44,009 nt of DNA from Candidatus Rifleibacteriota bacterium. GTDB lineage: Bacteria > Muiribacteriota > Ozemobacteria > Ozemobacterales > Ozemobacteraceae. The stretch spans positions 1 to 44,009 of the forward strand of contig JAFPZP010000073.1 in the NCBI GenBank assembly GCA_017417215.1. Direction: 5' to 3'. Position 1 is the stretch's first letter. Each line of letters starts with the position of its first letter. The notes below the pieces were generated by a model. The model was not told the DNA's origin. It saw only the letters and a program-made list of their open reading frames with translations, and did not search any database. The translations under genes were made by a program, and so were the position numbers. Below, piece by piece: positions 18,701 through 26,559 of the stretch.

Positions 18701-21700
18701 TGTAAGGTTAGAAGTAAAATCGTTATGCGTTCTCCACTTACTTGCCGCTCTAAATCTGGTATCTGCCAGAAGTGCTACGGCGCTGACCTTGCTACAGGCA
18801 AGCTCGTAGATGTTGGTGAAGCTGTTGGTGTTATCGCTGCTCAGTCTATCGGTGAACCTGGTACTCAGTTGACAATGAGAACATTCCACACTGGTGGTGT
18901 TGCATTTGCTCAGCGTTCTTATATCAAATCTCGTTCTGCTGGTACTGTAAGCTTCGCAACTTTGAAACTTGCTAAGATTTCTGACCGTTCTAAATTTGAA
19001 ATTACTTCTGGTCAGGAAACATTCGATAAAGCAGATTTCGAAAAAGGTACTAAGACTGTTGTTGTTGGTGGTTTCTTAACTATCATTGGTAAGAACAAAC
19101 ACAAAGATAAACTGACTATTCCTCTGGGCTCTGAAATGAAGATTAAAGACAAAGACAGAGTTACCCCAGGCACACCAGTTGCTGAATATTCTCCAAACAA
19201 CATCGTAACCGGTTACTCTGGTGAAATCGTATTCGATAACATCGAAGTAAAAGATGGTATGGTTGTTTCTGAAAAGGCAGTTATTAAGGTTCTTACTCAG
19301 GAAGTTGACCCAGTAACTAAAGACTTCTTGATTGAAGACTATAAGATTCCTCAGGGTGCAGTTCTTCGTGTTGAAGACGGTGAAATCATTCACGCAGGTA
19401 ACCTTATTGCTGAATCTTCTGGTCAGTCTCACGCAGCTATTTCAAGAAGCAATGGTATTGCTAAATTTGAAAATATCCGCATTAAGAATAAACAGGTTAT
19501 CAGTGAAAACGGTATAATCTTCATATTCCCACCCGACAGTAAGAACGGTGAAAGAGTTGAATATGCTCTTCCAAAGAGTGTTAAGGAAGCAAAAGATGCT
19601 ACTCTTAAGAGCAGTGGTTTGATTCTTAATGTTAAGAACGGTGATGAAGTAATTCCAGATCAGAAACTCCTCTCTGTAATTTCTGAATGTGATGGTACTG
19701 TTGCACTTTCTTCTGGTGGAACTAAGATTGCCGTTACTAAAGAAGCTCTCGAAGATTATGAATTCAAGGGCGAAATGGCCGCAGCTATCGATGAACAGAA
19801 CAAGACCCTTTCACTTATTGCTCCATTCTCTGGCGTAGTTAAGGTTATCGCTGAAAAGGGTAATGTTAACAAGACTCTCGATAGAAAACGTGTTATCGTT
19901 AAACAGGAAATTGAATACAATGTTCCTCGTGGTGTAATTCTTAGACCTAAGGAAAATTGCCGCATTGCTAACGGTGGCGATGTCGAAGAAAATGGCGAAC
20001 TTACTTCTAAATTATTTATTCAGGCTGAAATCGACGGTACTGTTGAAATCGCTAAGATTAAATCAGAATGCCGCGTTAACCTGATTACTGATGATTATGC
20101 TGATATTCTCAAGGGTGCAACTCTTGCAAGAACAGTTAATAATCGTGAAACTGAAGAAGTTATTGCCGAAGCTGGCACCGTAATTGATGATGACCTCTTC
20201 TCTATTATTGAAGAAAATCGTGGTTCAATCAGAGAAGTTTATATAGTCAAAGGTGAACAGTTGGCTGTTAATATCATTGGTGAAGATAGCCTCAAGGTTC
20301 AGTATCCTGTTCCAGCTGGCGCTGAAATCAATGTTGAAAACGGTCAGGTTGTTAAAGCTGGTGATAAGCTTGTTTCTGAAGTTGGTCCAATGGTTAGCGA
20401 AATCTCTGGTAAAGTTAACTACATTTATGGCTATAACAAGATTATCTGCGAAGAAATCATCGAAAAGATTCTTGTATATAGTGGTGTAGAATTCAGCTAT
20501 CCATCTAACTTGAGCCTCAAGTTCCCACCAACAGTAACTAAAGATGGCGAATTGACTCTTACTCCAATTCCATTTGAAACCTACAGCCAAATTGAAGATA
20601 CTGATGGTTCAACTGGTATTAAGATTACTCAACGTGTTCTCCATGAAAAGAAATATTCTATCACCAAAGAAATGGTTTCTCATGGTGCATTAGTCGTTGA
20701 AGACGGTCAGGAAGTAAAAGAAGGTCAGTTACTTGCAGTTCTTAAAGCTGATAACCACGGTGTTGTTCTTCTTGATCACGACTTCTCTAAAGAAGGTAAG
20801 CTCAAGAGCACAATCAAGAGTATCATCGTTCAGCCAGGTGAATCACACCAGATTCTCGACGGTGCCGAACTCAGAATTGAAGACGGTGCTAAGGTTAAGA
20901 AAGGTGAAATCCTTGCTAAGTGGGGTGCTTCAGCTAGAAAGACAACAGATATCGTTCAAGGTTTGCCACGTGTTGCAGAACTCTTCGAAGTTCGCAAACC
21001 AAAGAAAGAAGCTGTTATCGCTGAAGATTCCGGCGTAATCAGAATGACTGGTAACTCCATTACTATTAAAGACCCGAAGACTGGAATTGAAAAACCTGTT
21101 CGCATTCAGTTAGGTTCAGTTGATATTCTTGTTCATGATGGCGAATACATTGAAGCTGGCGATCAGATTTCTGATGGTAAAGTATTCTCTAAGAAACTGG
21201 TTAAAGTTGTTGGACTTCCAGTTGTTAGAAAATATATGATTGAAGAAATCTTAAGAGTTTACAAAGATCAGGGCGTTGAAATCAACGATAAGCACATTGA
21301 AATTATCGTTAGACAGATGCTCCGCAAAGTTGTAATTACTGAACCAGGTGATTCTAACTTCTTACAGAATGAATCTGTTAACGTCAGAAGATTCGAAGAA
21401 AGAGTCAGCAACCTTGTAGAAAAAGGTAAACGACCACCTGAAGGTGCTCCTATGATTCAGGGTATTACTAAGGCTTCATTGACAACTGACAGCTTCATAT
21501 CTGCTGCATCATTCCAGGAAACCACAAGAGTTCTTACTAAGGCTGCAATTAAGTCTAAAGTAGACTACTTGAAGGGCTTGAAGGAAAACCTCATTATTGG
21601 TAAGCTGATTCCTGCAGGTACTGGTTTATCAGTATTGAAAGACATTGAATACAAGAATCTTCCAGTTGAAGTTGAAGCTGTTGATGAAGCTCCAAAAGAA

Positions 21701-21811
21701 GATTTCTACAGCTCACTTACTGATAAAGACAATGAAGATTTGAACGAACTTGAAAATTCTCTCTTCATTACCAAACCAGATGTTGGTATGCATGAAGAAG
21801 AAGACGAATGA
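15734..21811 (+). CDS. rpoC: RNA polymerase beta-prime subunit with a giant trigger-loop insertion
   Basis: The catalytic beta-prime subunit, 2025 residues against about 1200-1400 in most bacteria. The N-terminal zinc site is C60-x-C62-x12-C75-x2-C78. The catalytic Mg-binding motif NADFDGD is at 453-459. The second zinc site uses C859, C1004, C1011 and C1014, with about 70 extra residues between the first two compared with E. coli. The trigger helix TMRTFHTGG ends at 1055, and the chain resumes the standard sequence only at [14 protein letters not shown] (about 1740). The roughly 680 residues between look like repeated SBHM domains (recurring G-x-x-L-x-V-x-x-G-x-x-V-x-x-G-x-x-L). It lies 39 bp after rpoB with an AAGGAGGAG site and ends at a terminator. 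Confidence 0.97.
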   Translation: MLDMDKFDALQISIASPEKIRSWSYGEVKKPETINYRTHKPERDGLFCEKIFGPQKDFECFCGKYKSVRYKGIVCERCNVEITNSSVRRERMGHIQLVTPVGHIWYSKGSPNYIALLLDISARDLEKVLYFQSYIVIDPGNLPLSKKQLLSEEGTAGEMGYRELREKYGDMFTAKMGAEAIKELLAEIDLQKLEKELTDQLKTSTGTKRTHLLKRMELVKMFSKSISRPEWMILDVIPVIPPDLRPMVQLDGGRFATSDLNDLYRRVINRNNRLKRLIKLQAPDIIIKNEKRMLQEAVNALIDNGRRGKLVTGPSNRPLKSLTDMLKGKQGRFRQNLLGKRVDYSGRSVIVVGPSLKIHQAGLPKKMALELFKPFVMQRLQSKGIAANIKSAKKMIEREKDEVWDVLEEVIKHHPILLNRAPTLHRLGIQAFEPVLIEGKAIRIHPLVCTAYNADFDGDQMAVHVPLMLDAQVEARMLMMACNNILKPANGDPISTPTQDMTIGLFYLTIAKPEGKDYPKLTLQLNKGLKWKDLLLNEGRICDFKLAEDVNDELKAGFEFDSNEAVEKLAATDAKQIVVFRPQVFASKEEARNAYDTRNFNLQYPIYIRRSEIDSKATDSSKNEYVKTTIGRIIFQDALPADFPFQNMQILKKNLPALIKKVYNNYDLSIVDETLDNLKALGFKYATTCGLTISIKDLIDPPKKAEIVAKSDEKVAKIRERWMKGEISRDEKKQAEVDVWTKTTEDVTDDLVQTLEHDARFGDYNSVYMMAYSGARGNWQQMRQLAAMRGLMSNPRGDILAFPIKSNFREGLNQSEYFISTYGARKGLVDTALRTADSGYLTRRLVDVAHDVVITCEDCGTENGVEVSPIRQNRTANNIMIDDIMVPISKRIAGRVLAKPIMNLETGKVLVIKHGDEDIALDAGLYCTDEIAKDIEDHCEFILPINKITTDMICAEQIIDPKTNYLVLRPDRQFNDYVLERMKECEYTECKVRSKIVMRSPLTCRSKSGICQKCYGADLATGKLVDVGEAVGVIAAQSIGEPGTQLTMRTFHTGGVAFAQRSYIKSRSAGTVSFATLKLAKISDRSKFEITSGQETFDKADFEKGTKTVVVGGFLTIIGKNKHKDKLTIPLGSEMKIKDKDRVTPGTPVAEYSPNNIVTGYSGEIVFDNIEVKDGMVVSEKAVIKVLTQEVDPVTKDFLIEDYKIPQGAVLRVEDGEIIHAGNLIAESSGQSHAAISRSNGIAKFENIRIKNKQVISENGIIFIFPPDSKNGERVEYALPKSVKEAKDATLKSSGLILNVKNGDEVIPDQKLLSVISECDGTVALSSGGTKIAVTKEALEDYEFKGEMAAAIDEQNKTLSLIAPFSGVVKVIAEKGNVNKTLDRKRVIVKQEIEYNVPRGVILRPKENCRIANGGDVEENGELTSKLFIQAEIDGTVEIAKIKSECRVNLITDDYADILKGATLARTVNNRETEEVIAEAGTVIDDDLFSIIEENRGSIREVYIVKGEQLAVNIIGEDSLKVQYPVPAGAEINVENGQVVKAGDKLVSEVGPMVSEISGKVNYIYGYNKIICEEIIEKILVYSGVEFSYPSNLSLKFPPTVTKDGELTLTPIPFETYSQIEDTDGSTGIKITQRVLHEKKYSITKEMVSHGALVVEDGQEVKEGQLLAVLKADNHGVVLLDHDFSKEGKLKSTIKSIIVQPGESHQILDGAELRIEDGAKVKKGEILAKWGASARKTTDIVQGLPRVAELFEVRKPKKEAVIAEDSGVIRMTGNSITIKDPKTGIEKPVRIQLGSVDILVHDGEYIEAGDQISDGKVFSKKLVKVVGLPVVRKYMIEEILRVYKDQGVEINDKHIEIIVRQMLRKVVITEPGDSNFLQNESVNVRRFEERVSNLVEKGKRPPEGAPMIQGITKASLTTDSFISAASFQETTRVLTKAAIKSKVDYLKGLKENLIIGKLIPAGTGLSVLKDIEYKNLPVEVEAVDEAPKEDFYSSLTDKDNEDLNELENSLFITKPDVGMHEEEDE

Positions 21812-21830
21812 GTTAATTCATAGTCTATAA

Positions 21831-21866
21831 AAAAAACGCTTGGGTTAACCCCAAGCGTTTTTTTTG
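21831..21866. terminator. Bidirectional intrinsic terminator after rpoC
   Basis: AACGCTTGGG (21835-21844) pairs with CCCAAGCGTT (21850-21859). The stem is flanked by A6 on the left and T8 on the right, so it can end rpoBC on the plus strand and any leftward transcript from the region 21870-22060. Confidence 0.85.
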
Positions 21867-22060
21867 TTATTTCGGACAGCAGCTTGCTCAACCTTATTCT
21901 CCTCCGCGGTCTCTGTTGATTTCTACCTTCGGATAATCTTTGAGGGAACGAGCCTTGTGCGGAGAATAGAAGGTTTCGCGTCTAGCTGTCCTTATCTATT
22001 TAGAAGTAGGGGGAGGCTTGGGCTTTAATTCAATAGAGGCGTGGCAATCCAGAAAAGATA
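21867..22060. ncRNA. Candidate structured RNA downstream of rpoC (strand unresolved)
   Basis: No protein-coding frame explains this segment. GGACAGC (21874-21880) pairs with GCTGTCC (21985-21991). Inside that are AACCTT/AAGGTT, ATTCT/AGAAT and CCGC/GCGG helices, a roughly symmetric 9-by-9 internal loop, and an apical hairpin with a TTCG loop, so 118 nt fold into one long rod. If transcribed leftward, a TATAAT at 22065-22060 (weak -35) and the bidirectional terminator would define an RNA of about 220 nt with a C-rich loop (CCTCCCCC) near its 5' end. If rightward, there is no evident promoter. The rod with a central bubble recalls 6S RNA in outline only; I recognise no family. Confidence 0.4.
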
Positions 22061-22097
22061 TTATAATGCTTTTGCAATGCTAATAAAAAAGGAGGAT

Positions 22098-22126
22098 TTG
22101 CATAAAACTAAATATGTAGATATAAT
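22098..22126 (+). promoter_or_regulatory. Promoter of the orphan antitoxin gene
   Basis: TTGCAT (22098-22103) and a perfect TATAAT (22121-22126) with a 17-bp spacer, about 80 bp upstream of the antitoxin ATG at 22208. Confidence 0.55.
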
Positions 22127-22207
22127 AAAAAAGCGGTGATTCTACACTATAATAAAGTGATAAATTAAATATACTTATTGAGATTTGCATTAGAAAAGAG
22201 TTTCTTT

Positions 22208-22531
22208 ATGTGTGATGTAACAACTTTAAATCCTAATTTAGTAAAAAAAGCAGAAGAGTTTACTGGAATTCCTAATTCAAAAGAAGCCGTAGAGTATATT
22301 TTAAACTTGTATTTTGAGAAGAATAATAAGAAAAATTCTTTATATTCTCAGAATACAAATATTTTTGATGATAATGGAAATGAAAACCAGGAAAAACCTA
22401 CGGCAATAGGTGGTATGACTAAAAAAGAATTAGATGCTGAATTAAAGAAGGGTGTTGAGTCACTAAAATCAGATAGAACATATACTGTAAATGAGGTTGA
22501 TGCTGAATTTTTTAGAAATTTTGGAATATGA
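22208..22531 (+). CDS. VapB-like antitoxin without adjacent toxin
   Basis: I place the start at ATG 22208 (107 residues): it has an AAAGAG site upstream, while a longer frame from TTG 22178 has none. The N-terminus (TTLNPNLVKKAEEFTGIPNS then EAVEYILNLYFEK) fits the ribbon-helix-helix DNA-binding region of VapB-type antitoxins. The C-terminus (KKELDAELKKGVESLKSD, VDAEFFRNFGI) looks like the toxin-wrapping tail of RelB/DinJ-type antitoxins. The next gene starts 84 bp later behind its own promoter and belongs to a different toxin-antitoxin pair, so this antitoxin seems to be alone. Function inferred from family resemblance only. Confidence 0.6.
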   Translation: MCDVTTLNPNLVKKAEEFTGIPNSKEAVEYILNLYFEKNNKKNSLYSQNTNIFDDNGNENQEKPTAIGGMTKKELDAELKKGVESLKSDRTYTVNEVDAEFFRNFGI

Positions 22532-22564
22532 ATGAAACGATGAATTAACTGTATACAAATGTTA

Positions 22565-22593
22565 TTCACAAACATGTATTTTTTAGTTATAAT
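22565..22593 (+). promoter_or_regulatory. Promoter of the UPF0175/DUF3368 operon
   Basis: TTCACA (22565-22570) and TATAAT (22588-22593) with a 17-bp spacer, ending 21 bp before the antitoxin ATG at 22615. Confidence 0.6.
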
Positions 22594-22614
22594 AGCTATG
22601 AAAGGTAAATAACA

Positions 22615-22869
22615 ATGTGCCAGCTTGATATAAGTATTCCAGAAGAAGTATTGTATGACACTAAAATGAGTCGTGATGAAGCAAATGATTATATAAAACG
22701 ACTTGTTGCACTAGATTTTTACACTAATAATGGTGTGTCTATTGGTTATTGTGCTCAAATTGCTGGTATGGCTGAAGAAGATTTTATTAAATATTTAGGT
22801 GAACACAAAATATCTGTCTTTAACTATTCTAATGAATCTGATTTTATTTCAGAATTAAATAATGCCTAA
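22615..22869 (+). CDS. UPF0175 family antitoxin
   Basis: An 84-residue protein with the UPF0175 pattern: an N-terminal ISIPEEVL strand, a helical region ANDYIKRLVALDFYTNN, then a helix-turn-helix (SIGYCAQIAGMAEEDFIKYLGEHKISV). UPF0175 proteins are the antitoxin and autorepressor partners of DUF3368 PIN-like toxins. The gene overlaps the downstream toxin gene by 8 bp, and its own promoter lies immediately upstream, as expected for an autoregulated module. Confidence 0.85.
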   Translation: MCQLDISIPEEVLYDTKMSRDEANDYIKRLVALDFYTNNGVSIGYCAQIAGMAEEDFIKYLGEHKISVFNYSNESDFISELNNA

Positions 22870-23347
22870 GATTGTTGTTAATTCTACACCTCTTATTATT
22901 CTTTGCAATATAGGTAAACTTTCGATTTTGAAAGATTTGTATGGAGAAATATTTATTCCAGAAGGTGTTTATAAAGAAGTAACCGTAAAACAAGATTCAG
23001 CTTGTTTAAAACTTAATGAATCTCTAGATTGGATAAAAATTATAAAGATTCCTCAGAATGAAAAACTCAAAATATATAGAGCAAGATTACATTTGGGTGA
23101 AGTAGAAGTGATGTTGCTTGCTCAAAAAAATCCAACTGCTGATTTAGTGATTATTGATGATAATGCAGCAAAATCAACAGCAAAATTTTTAGGCTTAAAA
23201 GTCACAGGCACATTGGGAGTTTTATTAAAGGCTAAAAAAGTTGGTTTAATAAAAGAAATAAAACCTCTCATAGGAACTATGAAAGAAAAAGGATTTTATA
23301 TAAGTGGAAAAATAGAACATTTTGTTTTAAGTCTATCTGGGGAATAA
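22862..23347 (+). CDS. DUF3368 PIN-like toxin
   Basis: A 161-residue protein of the DUF3368 group of PIN-domain ribonuclease-like toxins. It begins VVNSTPLIILCNIGKLSIL, where the fold usually carries its first acidic residue but has Asn/Ser-Thr in this family. Further acidic positions follow at GEVEVMLLA and in VIIDDNAAKSTAKFLGLKVTGTLGVLL, the family's strongest signature. It probably cleaves RNA when freed from its antitoxin (known for PIN toxins, inferred here). Translation is coupled by an 8-bp overlap with the UPF0175 gene. It is convergent with the XRE regulator, whose stop abuts its own. Confidence 0.85.
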   Translation: MPKIVVNSTPLIILCNIGKLSILKDLYGEIFIPEGVYKEVTVKQDSACLKLNESLDWIKIIKIPQNEKLKIYRARLHLGEVEVMLLAQKNPTADLVIIDDNAAKSTAKFLGLKVTGTLGVLLKAKKVGLIKEIKPLIGTMKEKGFYISGKIEHFVLSLSGE

Positions 23348-23665
23348 TTATATATTTTCCTTATAATGCTCATTACAAGAATCTAGCAACGATAATAAAA
23401 ACTCTTTGTCTTTGTAGGGTAGAGCTAAAAATCTTTTGTCTAAGTCGGTGAGTTGTACATTTGCCCCAAAATCGCCGATAAGTTCACCAACGCTTATCCC
23501 AAGAGCATTTGCTAATATTTCAATGTTTTTACTACTGGGTGTAGCATTTTTTGTCAACCATTTTGAAATTGTAGTTTGTGGAATGTTAGCTATTTTAGCA
23601 AGTTTTGATTGGTTTATTTGTCTTGCCTTTAAAATTTGTTTTAATTTTTGTTGAAAATAATTCAT
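23348..23665 (-). CDS. XRE-family (Cro/CI-type) transcriptional regulator
   Basis: A 105-residue DNA-binding protein. The HTH_3 domain spans about 7-62: LKARQINQSKLAKIANIPQT, ISKWL and the typical ALGISVGELI end. A short helical C-terminus (about 70-105) probably dimerises. There is no Shine-Dalgarno sequence; instead a 12-bp palindrome ACGCTaaAGCGT (23667-23678) begins 1 bp upstream of the ATG, which fits an autorepression site. The gene sits between the toxin-antitoxin pair and the restriction-modification locus and could regulate either; its targets are unknown. Confidence 0.85.
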   Translation of the reverse strand: MNYFQQKLKQILKARQINQSKLAKIANIPQTTISKWLTKNATPSSKNIEILANALGISVGELIGDFGANVQLTDLDKRFLALPYKDKEFLLSLLDSCNEHYKENI

Positions 23666-23666
23666 A

Positions 23667-23678
23667 ACGCTAAAGCGT
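23667..23678. promoter_or_regulatory. Palindrome at the XRE start codon, putative operator
   Basis: ACGCT-AA-AGCGT is a perfect inverted repeat just upstream of the XRE start codon. Its size and place suit binding by a Cro/CI-type dimer. Confidence 0.4.
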
Positions 23679-23939
23679 AATAATTGACTTTTTAATCTTA
23701 AAAGGTTAAATTATAAATACTTCTTATACGACAAAAGCCCGGCTTTTTAAGCAGGGCTTTTGAAAATATAGGCGAGGCGAGTAAAGAACTGAATCGTCGA
23801 GGCAGCTCTGCATAACTTGCAGGTCAACAGAGCTGCAACAAAGCAGAAACGTGTGCACGTTTATCTTTGTTATGTACATGATAACATAGTTAAGTGTTGT
23901 TTTCACCTGCTAATTTTTTATTTTTGGGGCAGTGAAACA
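23679..23939. other. Non-coding divergent region with inverted repeats
   Basis: No gene is seen. Three inverted repeats are present: a long hairpin CAAAAGCCC/GGGCTTTTG with inner GCTT/AAGC (23732-23762); GCAGCTCTG (23802-23810) with CAGAGCTGC (23828-23836); and AAACGT/ACGTTT (23847-23862). Their function is unclear; they could be former regulatory sites of the broken restriction locus to the right. Confidence 0.5.
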
Positions 23940-24797
23940 ATGGAACTCTTTGATAACCATACAAAGTTAGTTAAAGACGATTTATCAAAGAGTATTATTC
24001 CAAAATCAAAATTATCAATTGCAGCTTTCTGCTTCTCAATTTACGCTTATGAAGAATTGAAAAAAGAGCTTAACTCTATTGATGAATTACGGTTTTTGTT
24101 TACTTCTCCCACATTTGTTGAAGAAAACTTTCCCAAAGAAAAGCGTGAATTTTATATTCCAAAACTAAGTCGTGAAAGAAGCGTTTACGGCAATGAATTT
24201 GAGATTAAACTTAGAAACCAGCTTACTCAAAAGGCTATAGCAAAAGAATGTGCTGAATGGATACGCAAGAAAGTCACATTCAAATCTAACATTACAGAAG
24301 GTGCTGCTCTAGGTCTGATAAGTATTACATCAAAAAATGAATCTTCTGTTTATATGCCTATAAAAAGCTTTTCGACTGCTGATTTGGGCATTTCAAAAGG
24401 GAATGATTTAATCTGGGCTGTTACGAAGTTTGATTCACCTTTTAGCCAACAGTATTTACAGATGTTCGATCAGGTCTGGAAAAGCTCAAAACTTGCAAAA
24501 GATGTTACTGATGAAGTTATTGAAAAGATTACTTCTGTCTATCAGGAAAACCCGCCAGAGCTCATTTACTTCATGACTCTAAATAACATTTTTAAAGAAT
24601 TTCTTGATGATATTTCCGACGATAACATCGCAAATGAAGCTACTGGCTTTAAAGGCAGTAAAATATGGAATAAGATGTATGATTTCCAGAAAGATGCTGC
24701 ACTTGCTGTTATAAACAAACTTGAAACTTATAATGGCAGTATTGGCATACATATAAAATCTCATAAGGAGAAAAGATATGAAAGATGGGTATATTGA
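23940..24797 (+). pseudogene. N-terminal fragment of a PLD-domain SNF2-type helicase
   Basis: The frame that makes sense starts at ATG 23940 (MELFDNHTKLVKDDLSKS). It encodes the phospholipase-D-like N-terminal region found on large helicases linked to type III restriction systems, up to KMYDFQKDAALAVINKLETYNG, the stretch that normally runs straight into the Walker A motif. At about 24738 the homology stops: the next 20 codons are unrelated, and the frame ends 20 bp inside the methyltransferase gene. The whole ATPase is missing. I therefore call it a truncated remnant, although a short protein could still be made. Confidence 0.7.
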
Positions 24798-26559
24798 AGA
24801 TTATGTTAGTGGGATAGAAGTTAAGGCATCTTCAGAGGAAGTTCAGGCTGTTCAACCATTTGAAAAGATATTAGTTGATGATTATGGTTATCCAAAAGAT
24901 TTGATTATAACTCATCCACAATACAGAGTAAAAGTTAGACCCAGTGATAACAAAAAAGAGTATCCTGTAGATATTGCTGTTTTTAATAGTTCATCAAAAG
25001 ATGATGATAGTGTGTATATTATTGTTGAATGTAAAAAGAAAACTAGAAAAGATGGAAGAACTCAGCTTGAATCGTATTTGAGATTCAGTAAAGCTACTAT
25101 GGGAGTTTGGTATAATGGCGAGGAGAGGTTCTTTTTACGAAAACATGAAAAGGATGGACTAGTTGATTTTGAGGAAATTCCCAATATTCCGAAATATGGT
25201 CAGAGAGTTGAAGATATTGGTAAGTTTAAAAGAAAAGATTTAAAAACAACACATAATTTAAAATCTACATTTAAAGCAATAAGGAACCACTTAGCTGCTA
25301 ATACTGTTGGAGCTACTAGAGATGAAGTTTTGGCACAACAGCTAATTAACATAATTTTTTGCAAAATATATGATGAACGATTTACAGAACCAGATGAAAT
25401 TGTCACATTTAGAGCTGGAATAGATGAAAGTGCAAATGAAGTTAGGGATAGAATTCTTGGACTATTTAGTAAAGTAAAACGAAAATATAAAGAGGTTATG
25501 GATAAAGAAGATAATATTTCTCTTGATGCAGAATCTATTATATATGTAGTTGGAGAACTTCAAAACTATTGTCTGATAGAAGCTGAAAGAGATACGGTAG
25601 CAGATGCTTTTGAAGTTTTTATCGATCATGCTTTAAAAGGTGGTCAGGGACAGTTCTTCACACCGAGAAATGTTGTTAGAATGATGGTGGAGATTCTAGA
25701 TCCTTCTGATGAAGATATAATTATTGACCCATCTTGTGGAAGTGGTGGTTTTTTAGTCGAGACACTAAGATATATTTGGAAAAAGCTTGATGAAGAAGGG
25801 AAAAAATATAATTGGAATGACGAAAATCTTCGTGAAGAGAAAATGGAAGTTGCACTTAATAAGATTTGCGGTATAGATAAAGATTATTTTTTGTCAAAAG
25901 TTACCAAAGCTTATATGGCAATTTTAGGAGATGGTAAAAGCGGACTGTTTTGCGAAGATAGTCTTGAAAGACCAGAAAACTGGAACGATAAGACACGTAT
26001 AAAAATTGGAATGGGAAAATTTAGCATGCTTATGACAAATCCTCCTTTTGGCTCTAAGATTCCTGTTCGTGGTGAAGAAAAATTAAAACAGTATGAATTA
26101 GGATACAAATGGTCTCAAGATAAAAAGACAGGTAAATGGTCAAAAGGTAAATTAAAGGATAAAGAATCTCCACAAGTACTTTTTATTGAAAGAGACGTAC
26201 AGTTATTATCTAATTTTGGAAAGATGGCTATAGTACTTCCAGATGGAGTATTTGGAAATGATACTTTTGGGTATATTAGAGAATGGTTAAGAAAAGAAGG
26301 GCGTATACTTGCTGTTATAGATATTCCTGTTGAGACTTTCCAACCTAATACATCTACTAAGACAAGTGTTTTGGTATTTCAAAAACTTCCTAAGAAGTAT
26401 ATCCCTGATAATTATGAGATATTCATGGCTATTGCTAACACATGTGGGCATGATAGGAGAGGTAATTATGTAGATAGTGATGATATTCAAAATATATCGG
26501 CTGAGTATCGTAAATGGGAAATCACACAAGATATTATGCGACAGGAGAATGCTGAATGA
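24778..26559 (+). CDS. Restriction endonuclease-N6-adenine methyltransferase fusion (BcgI-like RM subunit)
   Basis: A 593-residue protein with two parts. Residues about 20-130 form a PD-(D/E)xK nuclease domain of the HsdR-N type (PVDIAVF with D65, then YIIVECKKK with E84 and K86). Residues about 160-590 form an N6-adenine methyltransferase of the HsdM type, with AdoMet motif DPSCGSGGF at 317-325 and catalytic NPPF at 421-424. No helicase motor is encoded, so with the neighbouring S subunit this resembles type IIB/IIG systems such as BcgI, not classical type I. The start ATG has an AAGGAG site (24765-24770). The stop overlaps the S gene as ATGA. Confidence 0.8.
   Translation: MKDGYIEDYVSGIEVKASSEEVQAVQPFEKILVDDYGYPKDLIITHPQYRVKVRPSDNKKEYPVDIAVFNSSSKDDDSVYIIVECKKKTRKDGRTQLESYLRFSKATMGVWYNGEERFFLRKHEKDGLVDFEEIPNIPKYGQRVEDIGKFKRKDLKTTHNLKSTFKAIRNHLAANTVGATRDEVLAQQLINIIFCKIYDERFTEPDEIVTFRAGIDESANEVRDRILGLFSKVKRKYKEVMDKEDNISLDAESIIYVVGELQNYCLIEAERDTVADAFEVFIDHALKGGQGQFFTPRNVVRMMVEILDPSDEDIIIDPSCGSGGFLVETLRYIWKKLDEEGKKYNWNDENLREEKMEVALNKICGIDKDYFLSKVTKAYMAILGDGKSGLFCEDSLERPENWNDKTRIKIGMGKFSMLMTNPPFGSKIPVRGEEKLKQYELGYKWSQDKKTGKWSKGKLKDKESPQVLFIERDVQLLSNFGKMAIVLPDGVFGNDTFGYIREWLRKEGRILAVIDIPVETFQPNTSTKTSVLVFQKLPKKYIPDNYEIFMAIANTCGHDRRGNYVDSDDIQNISAEYRKWEITQDIMRQENAE

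Noticed and set aside
21867..22177. tRNA or tmRNA gene
   Set aside because: I found no cloverleaf, T-loop GTTCRANNC or CCA end, and no tmRNA tag frame; the fold is one long rod.
23732..23762. Hairpin as a transcription terminator
   Set aside because: It lies in the divergent gap between the XRE gene and the helicase fragment, downstream of no gene, and lacks a real T-run outside the stem.
23817..23939. Longer start for the helicase fragment
   Set aside because: The extra 41 residues are unlike the family and cross two inverted repeats; MELFDNHTK at 23940 is the natural start.
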